From Zelopaecilomyces penicillatus (Eukaryota; Ascomycota; Sordariomycetes; Hypocreales; Pseudodiploosporaceae), in the NCBI GenBank assembly GCA_005765155.1, contig VCCP01000005.1, positions 682,001 to 746,000 on the forward strand: 64,000 nucleotides of DNA, written 5' to 3'. The translations under genes were made by a program, and so were the position numbers. How positions within the stretch are numbered: the first letter of the stretch is position 1; every line of letters begins with the position of its first letter. The notes beneath the pieces are model-generated. The model was not told the origin of the DNA, did not search any database, and worked only from the letters and a program-made list of their open reading frames with translations. Shown piece after piece: positions 1-12,500 of the stretch.

Positions 1-339
1 AAACACACCCAATATCCGCGTCTCACTCAACGCCCTCAGCAAAGTCGGCGCATGCTTCATCGTAAGATGGTACGCGGGAAACCCTTCAATCGTTTCTTTT
101 CCTTTCAACGAAGTACGCGAGAACCTAGACAGAGATTGAAAATCTAGGAGATCCAGAATAAGGAACAGAATCTCTGTAGAGAGCGGATCGAGGCGGCCGA
201 GTGATGAATTGGGGGTTTTGCTGTGGATGGTTGAGGGGGTAACTGGGACGAGGTCACGGATCATTCCGTCGAGGCCTTGTTCCTTTTTACATGTGAGTCT
301 GGAGATGAGCTCATCGGAGATTGGGGTTTTGGGCGGCAT
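1..339 (-). CDS. F-box domain protein (N-terminal part, cut by window edge)
   Basis: The reading frame starts at an ATG at 339 on the minus strand and stays open for 113 codons to the left edge of the window, so only the N-terminus is present. Residues about 48-80 read as an F-box: a leucine-rich stretch beginning LDPLSTEILFLILDLLDF, followed by SLSRFSRTSL. F-box proteins recruit substrates to SCF ubiquitin ligases through Skp1. The substrate-binding part would lie beyond the edge, so partner and role cannot be read. A poly-T run lies directly upstream of the start codon. The F-box pattern is clear; the exact start is likely but not proven. Confidence 0.75.
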   Translation of the reverse strand, partial: MPPKTPISDELISRLTCKKEQGLDGMIRDLVPVTPSTIHSKTPNSSLGRLDPLSTEILFLILDLLDFQSLSRFSRTSLKGKETIEGFPAYHLTMKHAPTLLRALSETRILGVF

Positions 340-1249
340 CTTTTTTTTTTGTGAGAGGTGATAGATTTGGTAGTTTGTCGGTATCAGGTTGGGTCTTGTA
401 GGGTTAATGAGGGCGAGTTCCAGGGTTTGTATTGTGATGGCTTGTTCAAGATCACAATTAGTATAACCCACAACCACTGAGTTCAAATCCGCGACCATGA
501 GAGAGAGAATTGCACGGTTTTCTTTAAAATAAAAATAAAATCCATTCTAGGCAGCAACCTCTAAAAGGTCAAAGGCATGCAAGGCGTTCACAAACTTGAG
601 AATGCGAACGCCAAGCCGACACACTTAAGGCGGGAGGGGGACTGGCCAACAAATAAATGCCCGTGAAGCCGTTGGTCAGAATCGTAGGAAGCAGATCTAG
701 GGCCAAGAGTAAAAGAGCAAAGGCAGGCAGGCACTTGATGGAACAGGCAATATGTCAGGCAGATAGTTGAATACCAGATTCCCCAATATCTCGCTGGTTT
801 ACAATAGAGAAAGGCATTAGTTGTAGCCAATGCAACTCATATCTAGAAAAGCAAACTTCAAAACCCTACGATTGGTCGTCAAAAACTCCAATCCCCATGA
901 CATGAATTCGCAACGCAATACACAAGTCCAGCTCTCATCGCATCTCCTCTCATCCTATGTCGCAGATTTTATCCGCCAAAGCAGCCTGGATTTAAACCTC
1001 AAAAACCCCAAAAACAAAAGCAAGCTAGTCAGCCATCCATCCCGCACATGCGCCAGTAACCAATGTGTTGTTTATGTGACGTTGTGGGAGCCTCAAGCTC
1101 CCCGAAATCAAATCCTAAGCCCAAAAAGAAAGAATTAAAAAAAAAAAGATTCCACCATGTCGCGATGTGTATGCCATTTCGTTTCTCTTCTCCTAATCAT
1201 AACTGAGATTAGAGATATCTCCTCTCTCGGTAGACCTCTCTAGGAAGTC
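340..1249. other. Intergenic region between divergent F-box 5' end and Tcp11-family 3' end
   Basis: No convincing gene. Open frames of 80 and 102 codons are present, but the 80-codon frame has no ATG at its 5' end and neither resembles a known protein. The stretch probably holds the F-box promoter (near 340-540) and the 3' UTR of the Tcp11-family gene. Confidence 0.6.
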
Positions 1250-4200
1250 CTAACTCTCCATGTCGTCTTGTTGCACCTTTGTTGCCACAGCATCCCACCA
1301 TGTACTGTGTGCCGCTCTATCAACTGAGCCAACCTTGTCGAGAAGGTCTGAAATATGCCTCACCTTGTCAACGAACTCTGACAAGCCCAAGCGTGCCAGT
1401 TTCTCACCAGCTGTGTTGGCTGCCTTGACTTTTTCGCTGGCCGAACCTGAGGCTAGACGGGCAAGGATATTGCCGCGAAGGCGTGTAAGTAGCAATCGCA
1501 ACACTGGCTCTCGGGGCTCTGTTGAGTGTAGCGACATATCCTGGCTGGCAGTCAAGACCTTGGTCACGAGCGCCCGCAGATGACTCTTGGTTGCTGCAGG
1601 CATGGAACGGCCAGCTTCCAAGGCTGCCATGGTGCCACCCACAGTAGTTTCTATTGAACTGTGGTTCGCTTCGAGAACAGTCATGATACGAGTTGCTTCC
1701 ATCTTCCAGGATGATCGGACATCTCGTTTGAGTAGATTCTTGCATTGCAACAGCACAGCACCGACAGTAATAATTCGTTGAACCATGGTTGACACTTGAT
1801 TGATGCGGCCTCGATCTAGATACAGCATCTCGGGAATTTGATCTCGGCCAATAGGTGTTGGCTGCGTGAAAACATCCACGAGCATTTGTGCATAAAATCT
1901 GTTTGCAGTAGGCCGTGATTTGGGATGATTGATGCCCTCGACATCTCGTTTCTGAACTTCAGCCATGACCTTGGAAGTGGCCGAGCGCCAGGCTGCTTCA
2001 GCAACCGACAGGCTGATATGACCTCTTGCTATCTCATCGCTAAACCTCTTGGCCTCGTACTGGGGCGCGGATTCAATCAACTGCGGAGCTGCGATCCTCA
2101 AAAGGTAATTGATGTAGTCGCAGAGCATCACATCGATAAATTTGTTGAGCGACTCTACTCTGTCTATCAGATTCCCATCATTTAGCTTGTTCCGAACAAG
2201 GTCCTGGACTTCTTCATCACGGAACGGGGCACAAAGCTTTGGAAGCAGCGAAGCCATTGCGGTGAAGAACTTTTCATATGAAAAGTTGCCCAAGGTAAAT
2301 TGCTGCCGTGCCATCTCTGGGTCAAGGATTTCTCCTATCAAGTTGTACATTGAGTTTCCTGGCTTCAATAGTCGCTGCAGCTTGTCCCTGATGTTGCTCG
2401 CCATGAGGATAAAGAAGTTGAAATTGGCGTCTCTGTCTGTGCTTTGCATGGCGGCCTTCATTTGCACGTACAACGGAGCTGAAACGACGGCTTGTTGTTC
2501 CACATACTCCTCAGCTGGGATTTGATACTCCTTGTTGATGGCCAGCTCATGCACAACTACACGATTATCGGGTAGTAAGCCATTTAAGCCAGTTTTGGGG
2601 GCCGACGGTCTCACTTGATCCCTTCCAGCAGGTGTAGATGGGGGAGTGAGGGTTTGAGACTCGGGTGACACAAGGCTGCTTGCAGTAGTTTGAGCGTCGC
2701 CAGAAGAGCCATCGGCAATACGAGGTTTGGTATCTCCTGTCTGCTTCTTGGCTTTGCGAGCTTTACGAGCCTCACTCGCGGCTTGGAAGATCATCTTCTT
2801 GCCCTTTTCTGCGCCCGCCAATCTCTTGATTCTCACAATCAACATGAGCTGACTGTCCTGAATACTCTGGCGATAAAGAGAGGCAGCAGCGTCATCTGTG
2901 GTATCCTTGACGGTTTCCAATATGGCATCCAACTCGACAAACTGCATGAGCATCACCTCGATGAGTGCGTTCGAGTCCCGTGACTTCCATGCAATAAAAG
3001 CGTTGTAAAAGACGGCGTATGATTGGGGCAGTGATTTTTTCAAAGCCTGGGGCAAGGTATATTGATTCGCTGGCGCAAGCCATGCAAGAATGTTCTCAAA
3101 GGAGATGACCACATCTTTTGCCTTGTCAACCAAGTCCTGTAGCTGCGGGTTTGTGAGATCTGCTGCAGGCAGCCGGTGGGGTGTGAGCTCGGCATCTTCA
3201 CTGATAACGTCCTGGCCATCATCCTTGTTGCTGAGAACCTGATTTGGATGTCCCAAGATTAGGAAAGCGCTCAAGAACGTGCGAACTGCTGCCATTTCAT
3301 TGACTGAGCCTGGTTCTCCTTCGTTAAGACCACAGAGTCGAAGAAGCCGTGATGTTGTAACCAAGACTTTCTCCTGGGACAGCAGCTGCACGATTTTGTC
3401 GAAAGAGGTGTTCCGAATGCCGTCAACACTTAATCCCAGGCTGTTGAAATCCATGATGATCTTTCGCCTAACGCGCCCGCGCCACCAACCTTGAATCATG
3501 GAGGCAGCAGCATCCTCACTCAGCTTAGGTGCGTCTCGTTCCTCCACCTGTGGCAAGACTTCAACAGGCTTCCTAGTCATGACACTGGGGCCACGGACAC
3601 GTCGAGTGGTATTCTTATTCAACAGCTCCTCTCTTCGCCGTTGTGCCTCAGCCATACGTTCCTCCATCTGAGCCTTCATCTTGGACACTTCTTGCTCTCG
3701 TTTCTCCTTGGTTTGTTCGGCAACCTGTTTCGCCTTCTTCACTTCTTCCGCACAGTTGGCAACAATCTCGGCGAGGTTGCGCTCTCTTGCTTGCTGGGCG
3801 GCCAGCGCACGCTCCTCCGAAGGCTGCCCCCGCGGTGCTGCCTTGGCCAAGGCCGCTCGCAGGCGCACCTTTTCGGCATGGGCAGCTCGATCAGCAAGTC
3901 GAGCGCGACGGTCTTCGAGAAACGAGACTCGTCGAAGATGTTGGGCGATGTGTTTGCTTTGATCTTCATTGGTCGCATGATTTGATTGTTGAATAGATGA
4001 ACAACGAGAATGTGCAGAGGAGATTGAATTGCGGCGAGAGGAGGCAGCCGAGTCCTTGCGACGTGCCTGTGATGGTCGGTAGAAACGTGCGGCGACACGC
4101 GGCGGCGGCGTAAACGTCCTACCATCTTGCTCCTGCACATCGTCCTCTGCTGGCGGCATAGCCAAGTCAACATCGGTGTCCATGCTATCGTCTGACGGGG

Positions 4201-4261
4201 CGCCGTTGGACTCCTCCAAGTTACGTGCCGGCTCCGTGAGATCGAGGGAAGGTCGACGCAT
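1250..4261 (-). CDS. Tcp11/Sok1-family protein with IQ motif
   Basis: Single-exon gene of 1003 aa starting at the ATG at 4261. The N-terminus (1-110) is Ser/Arg-rich and probably disordered. Residues about 112-220 are a charged Ala/Glu/Arg/Lys stretch that should form a coiled coil. An IQ-type calmodulin-binding helix follows at about 251-270 (IQGWWRGRVRRK). The C-terminal half (about 600-990) matches the T-complex protein 11 family, which includes yeast Sok1, a multicopy suppressor of protein kinase A loss. A role downstream of or parallel to cAMP/PKA, tuned by Ca2+/calmodulin, is inferred from the family and the IQ motif. No intron is needed. The gene lies 1.7 kb from the tyrosine phosphatase gene and on the same strand. 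Confidence 0.85.
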   Translation of the reverse strand: MRRPSLDLTEPARNLEESNGAPSDDSMDTDVDLAMPPAEDDVQEQDGRTFTPPPRVAARFYRPSQARRKDSAASSRRNSISSAHSRCSSIQQSNHATNEDQSKHIAQHLRRVSFLEDRRARLADRAAHAEKVRLRAALAKAAPRGQPSEERALAAQQARERNLAEIVANCAEEVKKAKQVAEQTKEKREQEVSKMKAQMEERMAEAQRRREELLNKNTTRRVRGPSVMTRKPVEVLPQVEERDAPKLSEDAAASMIQGWWRGRVRRKIIMDFNSLGLSVDGIRNTSFDKIVQLLSQEKVLVTTSRLLRLCGLNEGEPGSVNEMAAVRTFLSAFLILGHPNQVLSNKDDGQDVISEDAELTPHRLPAADLTNPQLQDLVDKAKDVVISFENILAWLAPANQYTLPQALKKSLPQSYAVFYNAFIAWKSRDSNALIEVMLMQFVELDAILETVKDTTDDAAASLYRQSIQDSQLMLIVRIKRLAGAEKGKKMIFQAASEARKARKAKKQTGDTKPRIADGSSGDAQTTASSLVSPESQTLTPPSTPAGRDQVRPSAPKTGLNGLLPDNRVVVHELAINKEYQIPAEEYVEQQAVVSAPLYVQMKAAMQSTDRDANFNFFILMASNIRDKLQRLLKPGNSMYNLIGEILDPEMARQQFTLGNFSYEKFFTAMASLLPKLCAPFRDEEVQDLVRNKLNDGNLIDRVESLNKFIDVMLCDYINYLLRIAAPQLIESAPQYEAKRFSDEIARGHISLSVAEAAWRSATSKVMAEVQKRDVEGINHPKSRPTANRFYAQMLVDVFTQPTPIGRDQIPEMLYLDRGRINQVSTMVQRIITVGAVLLQCKNLLKRDVRSSWKMEATRIMTVLEANHSSIETTVGGTMAALEAGRSMPAATKSHLRALVTKVLTASQDMSLHSTEPREPVLRLLLTRLRGNILARLASGSASEKVKAANTAGEKLARLGLSEFVDKVRHISDLLDKVGSVDRAAHSTWWDAVATKVQQDDMES

Positions 4262-5981
4262 TGTGTCGTATAGAGAGCGCAGCGGTGGCTGCCGGATTGT
4301 CGACTATGTGGATGATGTGTCGACGATGTGTAGCAAACGAGGGAAACAAGTGTGGCAAGAGAAGGCGCACGTAAGAGCGCAAGGGCCCTGTCTGATCGCG
4401 GACAGGTCTACCCTGGGATCGTTCGGCTGATTGTTATCAATGGTTTCAACAATGGTCGGGACAATGACAAAGGTGGCGCTGCAGGTCAGCCGTTAACGCA
4501 ATGGAAGGATGCGTGTGACGCGCAACGGGCTGAGTATCTTTTTTGTTGTAGCATGAAACGGTCTAAAAGCAAGGGCAACGTCCACATGGGAGCCAGTAGA
4601 TTTTCCACCATAAAAAGGGCAACGAGCGACAAGAAACGGGCGACTGGAAAAACAAATCAAAAAACGATCTTTTCCTAGTTGAGACCCAAGGGATGAGGAT
4701 GCGGATGATGATGATGTAGATGCTAACGATGTAGTGCGTAGCAAATTCCAACCACAGAATCCTTAAGAGAGGCTGGGGCTGCTTCAGCGATGACGGCGAA
4801 CCTTTGGGCTTGACTTATCACGGGAAGGCGTGATCACAAGCCCTCCGTGGCCCTTCCCTTTGGGCGCGGGTTTTTGGCGGGGGGGAAGGAGAGGCGCAAG
4901 GCAACGAGACCTGTTCAAGCAAGGGCACTTTGTTAGGGAAGGAAGGTTCCAGTTGCAGCAGCGAGAGAGTTTGGGTGCCGGGGCGGAACGTGGCGGGTTT
5001 GGTCACCCTTTTTTCCCGACATCCCGCTTCTACCTAATACCTCTTTAATGTTCAGTATTAATAAGGGACGAAGTACATGGACGCGAATGGAAGCGTTGCC
5101 CCAGCCCCAGTGGCCCAACCCCATGTACTGGCCTAACCTAGCTAACAGTTCCTCATAGTTGTAGGTACCCCGTAATACTCATATTGATTGTGGCAGATCT
5201 CTTCGCCTGTATACAGTGCATGCGCCAAGACGTTACGAATAAATGACGTGGGATTACAAAGACACCCTCTTCCGGACAACTGGTCCCTGGTATGAACTTA
5301 CTACTATGAATTGCCTAGGTACTACCTAAGGTGGGTAGATACCTGCTAAGATCGCAGAGACAAGTAGGCACGCTCCGAGGAATGCGTATTGGTACGCACC
5401 CCCATGTTGTTACTACGGAGCCAGATCATGCACTCCAGATTCATGCAGTTTCATGCAGTTTGTTCCCTGGCTAGTTCAGCATCGGTAGACCAAACCCCGT
5501 GCACGCATTCCTCAGGCCTTGGTCGACCATGTCCCACTTCGCACTCCTGCAGCTCACAGAGAGGTAATACACAAGGCGAGTATAGCTGTAAAATCTGCAG
5601 AACCTGTATCTCCATATCCGAGTCCGGAATTATAAAAGATAGTCACTGGGCACTTTAAAAGGTAATGATTGAAACGCTTCATTTCAAAAGGAATCGCCAT
5701 TGTTGCCTAAAGCGAAACAAGTAGGAATACACATGCTGCCGATGCGTTCACGCGTGTTACCGTTACCATGCCAGGTATTTTTAGGAACTTATGAAAAAGA
5801 AATCAGACCCGTTCCACCCAACGCCCTTGGCCGATGTTCCTGACACTGTTTCGTCATTTATCTTTGGCCCCAATGCTGGTTGTCATGTATGCCGTCAATG
5901 CTGGTGAACCTTGAACCCTTTAAATCCCCGTGATCCGTGCACAACTATTATTCACTTTCCATTAAAAATAAACGGTTCTTC
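4262..5981. other. Intergenic region upstream of the Tcp11-family gene
   Basis: No supported gene. The stretch near 4262-4800 is probably the promoter and 5' UTR of the Tcp11-family gene. Around 5140-5350 there are repeated TACCT/AGGTA words (for example GCCTAGGTACTACCTAAGG near 5313). The 90-codon frame at 5389 begins with TTG and is not supported. Confidence 0.55.
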
Positions 5982-8868
5982 TCAACCGTCGTGCCGCGTC
6001 AGGCGAAGGCTTCCGCTTCGAGTCCTGCCTCCAAGAGAAACTGGCCCGCCATCCTTCGTCCTGTTGACCCACTCCATCACAGTCTCATAGCAGAGGACAT
6101 ACTGTCGTAGGGTCTGTACCATGCTGAGTCTCTGTTCTCGGAAATCCTCTACTGTTTTTTGAATCAGATCTACTGAATCGTCTTGCACACCAAGTGTGTC
6201 CGCTCGCTCTGCCCCATGAAGCAGTTTCTTCTCCGCCGAATTTGTCTGATGATGGATGCCTCGTTGGAAATACATTTGCTTGTTGGTCATGGGAGAGACG
6301 CCATCATCCGAATCGAACATGGCAACATCTTCTACATCATATGACTTCTTCAGGGATGCTTTGGTAAGTCGTTGGCGTTTCAGCTTGTCTATCACGCTGT
6401 CCACGGTGCAAAATGTTCCAGTTCTTCCGCAACCGGCGGAGCAGTGAACCATCATCGGCCTACAGTTGCTATCCCGCTCTGGTTCATCGTGCCAGGTGAT
6501 TGGCAAAGAGTTGGCTGGTGCTTTGCTGTCCCCCATAATTGATGCCGTCTCTCCTGGATGAGTGGCACTCTGCATGACGTTGGCGAGTTCCACCAACGCA
6601 AGGAGGTGGGATGGCTGCGCAGGTGTCCCAAAATCGGGCCACGCAGCAAAATATAAGTGTGTAATCTCTCGAATCGGAGCAAAAGGGTGGGATGAATGAG
6701 ACAAGGCAAACTTGCGGATCGTAACATATGGTGCGGCTTCAACCTGTCCTTTCGCCGCCTGCGAAGTCGGAGTTGATGTTCCGAAAGCTGTTGTAGTGTT
6801 TGCTCTTTTGCGGCTAGCATCACATGCACTATCTGCAAGCGGTGTGGCATTGGAGTCGGTTCGATACTTATCAATATCCAAGGACGCCTTCTTCTCTGAG
6901 AGCAGCCTCAACTTGATGGAACCATAATCTTGATCCTTCCAATACGAGTGGCACTTCAGCTGCCCACCTTCAGACTCGGCCGTCAACATGACGATGACAC
7001 GGACGTCCTGCTCCCAAACAACAGACCAAAAATCCTAAGATCGGGTTAGTATGCAATTCTTTCGGGTTGCGTACGGGCCTACAAACCTCGAATGTGGCGG
7101 GCAGAGGACCCTGACTTGCAATATAGCGTTTCTTGCTCCCTGAACTTGCAAGATGACTGGCGTTGATGTAGTCACAGGATCCATTAGGTTTGTTTTGTAA
7201 CTTGACTCGTGCGTGCTCAAAGGGAAGTATGTCCTTGTATCGATTCTTTCCCCCTTTTTCTACACCGCAAAGCTGAACCTTACATTCCATAGCTGAAGAG
7301 CCTTGACTAAAAGCAGCATATACGTTCTTCATTCGCGCCTGTTCCTCAACCTCGATACGAAGAAACTTGTCAGAAACTTGCTTGCCGTGGTCGGGTTTTG
7401 AAGCAGCATCCTGGAGCCATTGGGGTAGATTCGAGGGTTCAAGTCCCGCGGGCCACGAGATATCCAATCGACCTACTCCATCGGCAAGATCCATATTCTG
7501 TCGAATATTTGAGAAGAAGGGATTTTGACAGTTGGCAGTGGATGGTAAATTAACGCCGCCAATAACAGGGGCTAGACCAAGATTATGACCGCCTTGGCTG
7601 GTAGTTGTTCCAGCAGATTCAGATGCCGAAGTAGTGTCAATAAGATGAGGAAACAGGCTCTGGAAAGAATTGAAGCCTCCGTGAAGGATGCTCGTCTTGC
7701 CTGCATAACCTTCATTCGTGAACTTCTTAATCATGTTCTGGGCCGCTACTGCATCACGAGCAGTTGAAGAATGGGAATCGTAAACAACAATCCATGCCAT
7801 GTCCTTCCATTGGGCAAATTTACCCCCTTCTAAGCCGCCCTGGAAGGTTTGCTTCAACTTCTCAATGTTGAAAGTTGCACGTTTCAGAAGCGTGGTAGGA
7901 ATACACAGATTGAGAGCGCTGGAGATTCGAGATGCCGCGAAGTTTTGAGACGATCGGATATCAAGAAGCAACAGTTGGCTCGACTGACTTTCCATGAGAC
8001 TTTTGAGGTCAGGGCTGGTAATCATGGCAGGCTGTCCACTTTCGAGCGTAATCGGGAAAGTGGCAGCGCGATTAATATCGCCCATTTTTGGGGAAGGAGG
8101 GTCAGGCCTGTGCTCCATGATTGACAAACGAGGATCTCTGTCTTCTGCCCTGGTCAAAGAAGTACGCTGTGATTGGATATCCATTGGGCGAGGGGATTCA
8201 AATTTCGGTACATTTGGCAACTGCAGAGGAAAAAAGGACGATTCCGAATTTCGATTCGACCCGGATGATATGTAGGCCGAATCATGCAAACTATCCTGAT
8301 CAACATCCATTCTAGATGTCGGCCGATCCTTCGCAGAACTCATCATGCGAGGAAATGATGGAGTTTCGGAGCCCGCGTCACTGGCGTGAGTGTGCCATCT
8401 AGGCGCACGTGGACGAACAGGAGCTGGACTAGTAATGGTTTGGACATAATGTGAGGTGGACAAGGCAAATGATTTGCCTCTATTCATATCAGCCTGCCTT
8501 TTGAAGGCCTCGAATTCTGGATTAGAATCAAGAGTAACATGTTTCGGTAATGCGGCCTGAAACGACTTGATAGAAGACGATGCCGGGCTCCAGTTGTCTC
8601 TGGCTAAAGCGGAGTCGCGAGGATCGTGAGCCGGATCAATAACGAGACCAAAATAATTAGGGCTCGTTGCCCGCGCATCAGGAGCTCGTACTGGTGAGCC
8701 TATTGGTGCGTGGTTCTGGCCAACGGAGTAGGGTGCCCGAGGCGAAGCTGCAGGAGTCGTCGATTTGGTGACTTTCGAAGAGCGAGAGGACTGAGAGTGA
8801 GAATGCGAGTGAGAACAAGTACGAGAATGGGATGTTAGTGCCGATGACGGCCGCGGATGAGTTTTCAT
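5982..8868 (-). CDS. Protein-tyrosine phosphatase with N-terminal rhodanese-like domain (Pyp1 type)
   Basis: Two exons, 8868-7087 and 7034-5982, separated by a 52-nt GT..AG intron; the product is 944 aa. The first 280 residues are Ser/Pro-rich and probably disordered. Residues about 283-412 form a rhodanese/Cdc25-homology domain in which the usual catalytic Cys position reads Asp (VVYDSHSSTA), so it is probably a docking module. The C-terminal half is a classical PTP: KNRYKDI substrate loop, WPD loop near 726 and the signature HCSAGCGRTG with catalytic Cys near 792. Fungal enzymes of this architecture (S. pombe Pyp1/Pyp2) dephosphorylate stress MAP kinases, so MAPK down-regulation is the likely role. 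The catalytic domain carries long Ser/Thr-rich insertions, as often seen in fungi. Confidence 0.9.
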
Positions 8869-9525
8869 GGTATAGTAGATGGGCGTTCTATCGCCAAGTC
8901 CCGAATTATGTATAACCTAGAGGGGACTGTTATGCGTCGACAGCATGGAAATCGGACACGTTGACAAGCTCATAAAGCCATGACTACAACCAAGATATAG
9001 AAAGCTTAAAAGTATTCGGTCTGACGACGCACAATGGGCAACGCGTAGCAGTCGTCACCGGGAAGTGTGGCGGTGTCGATGCGAGATGTGATGTACTGGT
9101 TGTCGATGGTAAGACAAAGAAGAGCTGAAACTCAAAGCGAGGAGGCACACAGTCAACAAGACGGGTCGAGGGAATTCGAGGCTTAGAAGGGTTGATATTC
9201 GTGTGGACGTGTGTAGTGTCAACGACGCCGGGCTTCGGCGAGTCGGAGACGGTGGCGTTTTTGTACTTATTGTGCTGGTTGTCGCAGCTAGCTTGCAGGA
9301 TAATGACGCTGACACAGGAGGCGTCACGAGGATATTCGTTCGAAATGGGATACGAAACCGAGTTTGAAGCGCCCCAGCGAGCACCCGACGAAGATAGTGG
9401 CGAGGGATCAAAAAAAAAACAGCTGACGGAGACCAGAAAGAGAGGAGTGAGAGTGTATTATTAAGAGCGATGGAAATGTAAAGAAGAGATGAGGGAAATG
9501 GGGGGTGGGGGAAGAGACGGCGTCA

Positions 9526-9548
9526 GGGGGGGGGGGGGGGGGGGGGGG
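9526..9548. repeat. G23 homopolymer
   Basis: An uninterrupted run of 23 Gs on the plus strand inside a purine-rich segment about 660 bp upstream of the phosphatase gene. Such a run can form a quadruplex. Its length is also prone to sequencing error. Confidence 0.9.
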
Positions 9549-12500
9549 TAAGTTATTTGGCAGTGGCAGGGTGATGGATGGTGGATGGTGGCTAGGCCGT
9601 TTCGCTGGGAATTTAGTATTGACACCTGTAAGAGTAGTCCTCAATCCCTCATCAGACAGTCCAACGGGCGCGGGAAGAGGGACTTGTCGGCGGCTCCTCA
9701 CAATTAGCGCAGCGGAAGACGAGAGAGAGTCTGAGGTGTGGTGTGGATATTAGGAAAGCGGAGAGACGTGACGATCCAAAAGTCTAGAGCCCCAAATATC
9801 AGGGACTGAACGGAGGGTGTTGCACTGGCACAGGTGCCGTAAGTACTGGCGGGTATTCTGTTCAGCACGGGTCGACAACTGTAAAATAAAGGCCAAGCAG
9901 GCAGATGGCATCTGGTCCAGCGTGCACGCAATAGGCGGCTCGTCACGAACGTGCAGATACGGCACAGTACCTACGGGGTACCTGGTCTGGGATGACGGTG
10001 AATCGGGGGCTGGATGATGATGAGGTCTCTGGCCGGTCCAGTGAGGAAGGGATCGTCGCTGATGGAGATGCTGGTTGGAACCATGCGAAGTTGCAGATGG
10101 GGCTACGGGGGTTTGGCTGCTGCTCGATTTACGGTGAGGTGGAGTCGTGAGCGTTAGGGGAGGGGGGTGGTTGCACGAGCTGCCTACACCGTCCCATGGC
10201 TGAGACCGTACTGTACGTTTCTGGACGTGCGAGTTGAGGGTTTTGTTGTGCCTGTTGGGTGGCAGGGCTGATGATGAACAGAAGAAGAGGTGCATTGCAG
10301 AAAAGTCAAAGATTGTCTGGTTAGTTGGGATTTACAGTCTTGGATGGATTCTTGAATAGCCCATGCAATGACAGCAATGTGCAGCCAGCGTTGCAACCTC
10401 TCGGCCAGCTGGAAAACGCGAGGATGAAATGGATGGAGTTTTGTCTGATAACGCTGTTCGTTTTTCTCACTTCCCCTTTTTGTGCGTAATGATATGACTT
10501 ATTACGTCTACTCTCAACTCTCAACTCTCAGTCCATTTGTCTGTGCTCAAACTCTTGGTTAGATCACAGATGAACCTCTCCTGCCGCGTGTATCTTTCAG
10601 AGATGGGCTGCTTGCAACCAGAAGAAATGTGATGAGTGCTTTTCTTTTTCTCCGCGATGATGTTGCTAGCCATTCCACCACTCTGTGGTCAAGATACGCA
10701 GACCCAAAGGCTGTTAATTTTTGCTTTTTTCCCCGCTGGTCTATCGATGCAAAACTCGTACGATAAATCAGGGAGAAGATTTGCTTGTGCAGAGTACAAG
10801 TTGCTAGTTATCAAAATCCGTTTATTATGCCATACGTGCTTTTCCGACTTTGAGAATAGCTCCTATTGCACCTGGAAAAGCCAGCACAGTCATGATTACG
10901 AGCTCACCAGGCAGCTTCAGTAATGCGAACAAAACCATTATTACCAACCTTGGAAAACGTTGGCTAAAAGACGTGGTCCACTTTTAACAGCACCCACCCG
11001 TCAAGTCTCCAAAATAACGGCTCCACCACTTTCGTCATTGAGGCGTCGAGGACCCCCGCCAAAGTCCCACCTGGAGGGGCAGCCCTCTGCAACTGTCCAA
11101 CCAGAGCCCCGGTGGCGCTGGCACCAAACGTCACTCTGCCCCTACACGGCTTGGCATCTCGAGTCGAGACTTTTGGGCGGTTCTGTTCTACGTAGTATTA
11201 TGTGTGCGTACCACTTTGTTAGGTGCTGTACATGCTGCACGAGCCCTGATGAACGACGATGGACGATGGAGGCGTTCTGGTTGATGCTTCCGGGCACTTG
11301 GTAATAATCAATATTAATCCTAATCAATACTCCTAATTAGTTGGCGATTGTCTCTCATCAGGGGGGAGCCGGCTAGTGGTCAAAGAGAGACACGCAAGAC
11401 ACGGACAACATGACTAGGTAGGTCAATAAAGGGAGACGGCTGGCCCGACTTTTCCTTTTCCCTTCTGCATTTCTTCCTTTGTTTCAATCCCCTTCGTTCT
11501 AGACCCCCCTGGACCCTTGAATGACGACACACCGCCAAGGGGTTCGATCCATAGATGTTCCAGAGTTCTCTGCTGTTTTGCAGTAGTGTTAAGAGTGAGG
11601 AGTGATGAGTTGGGTCATTTTTCCCCCGTCAGTGTAAGGGGCTGGCATGACGTAGGGCCTGGCTGACACTGGCAGGTGCTGCCCGCGCTGTGAGGGAAGT
11701 CCTCGTGCTGTCTGGCGGATGTGCCTGCCATGGAAAGAGGAAGTAGGTGGCAGTAAACGCTGTAATCGGAGGAAGGAGTTAGGCACCACGAGCACTCCGG
11801 TGTGCCCTGTTTGTGGAGCCAACAGGATTGACTGATGGTGGTTTTTCTTGATCTCCCTCACAGTCTTGTCTCAAAGATTGCCGTGCTTCTTTGGTCTTAT
11901 TTTCTTTATTTCTCTTATGCTTTTATTTCTTTTCCCCAACAAAGTGGTACCGTAAACACGTAAACTCTAATAGAGACGGAGAGATAATTGTGCCGTGGGC
12001 ATCAACGGCTTCTGCCCACTCAGCACAGCAACCACCAAGATGGTGGTTACCCACAGCACGGCACACCAATGTAGGGACCAGATCAAGTCTGTCGCAACCG
12101 CATCTCGCACCAACCTTCGGACTTCACCCGCTGAAAATCTTCTACCAGGCAGGCGGGAGCAACCGGCCAGCCGCTCTCAACGCCTTTCTTGAGACCCTGT
12201 TGTCCCCCCCTGGTCGGAGTCGGAGTCAGTCTACAAAGGTTCCGTCTGTGTGCTACGACTCAAGCAGCTCCACAACTTCTTCATGTCGGAGTATGAGCCG
12301 TGCCTACGGGTAAGAGCATGTACAGATACGGTGCTAATTGGTCCCATACCATAATGCTTCTTCTTTTTTTCGTTACTAGAGCGAAGAACAGGGCCACAGT
12401 CAAGCCTTTCCAATTCAGAAGGATACGGCTACAGAATTTGGACCGAAATTCGACTACGGAGAAGATCTGGCATGAATGATTCACCAAATCTTGGAATTGA

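Noticed and set aside
3491..3985. 164-codon plus-strand frame inside the Tcp11-family gene
   Set aside because: It is antisense to a conserved coiled-coil coding region and has no family match.
9750..10295. 181-codon minus-strand frame rich in Pro/His/Ser
   Set aside because: Composition follows local base bias and no domain or signal is visible.
11891..12313. 140-codon plus-strand frame in the 5.8-kb gap
   Set aside because: It begins with TTG, has low-complexity composition and shows no domain.
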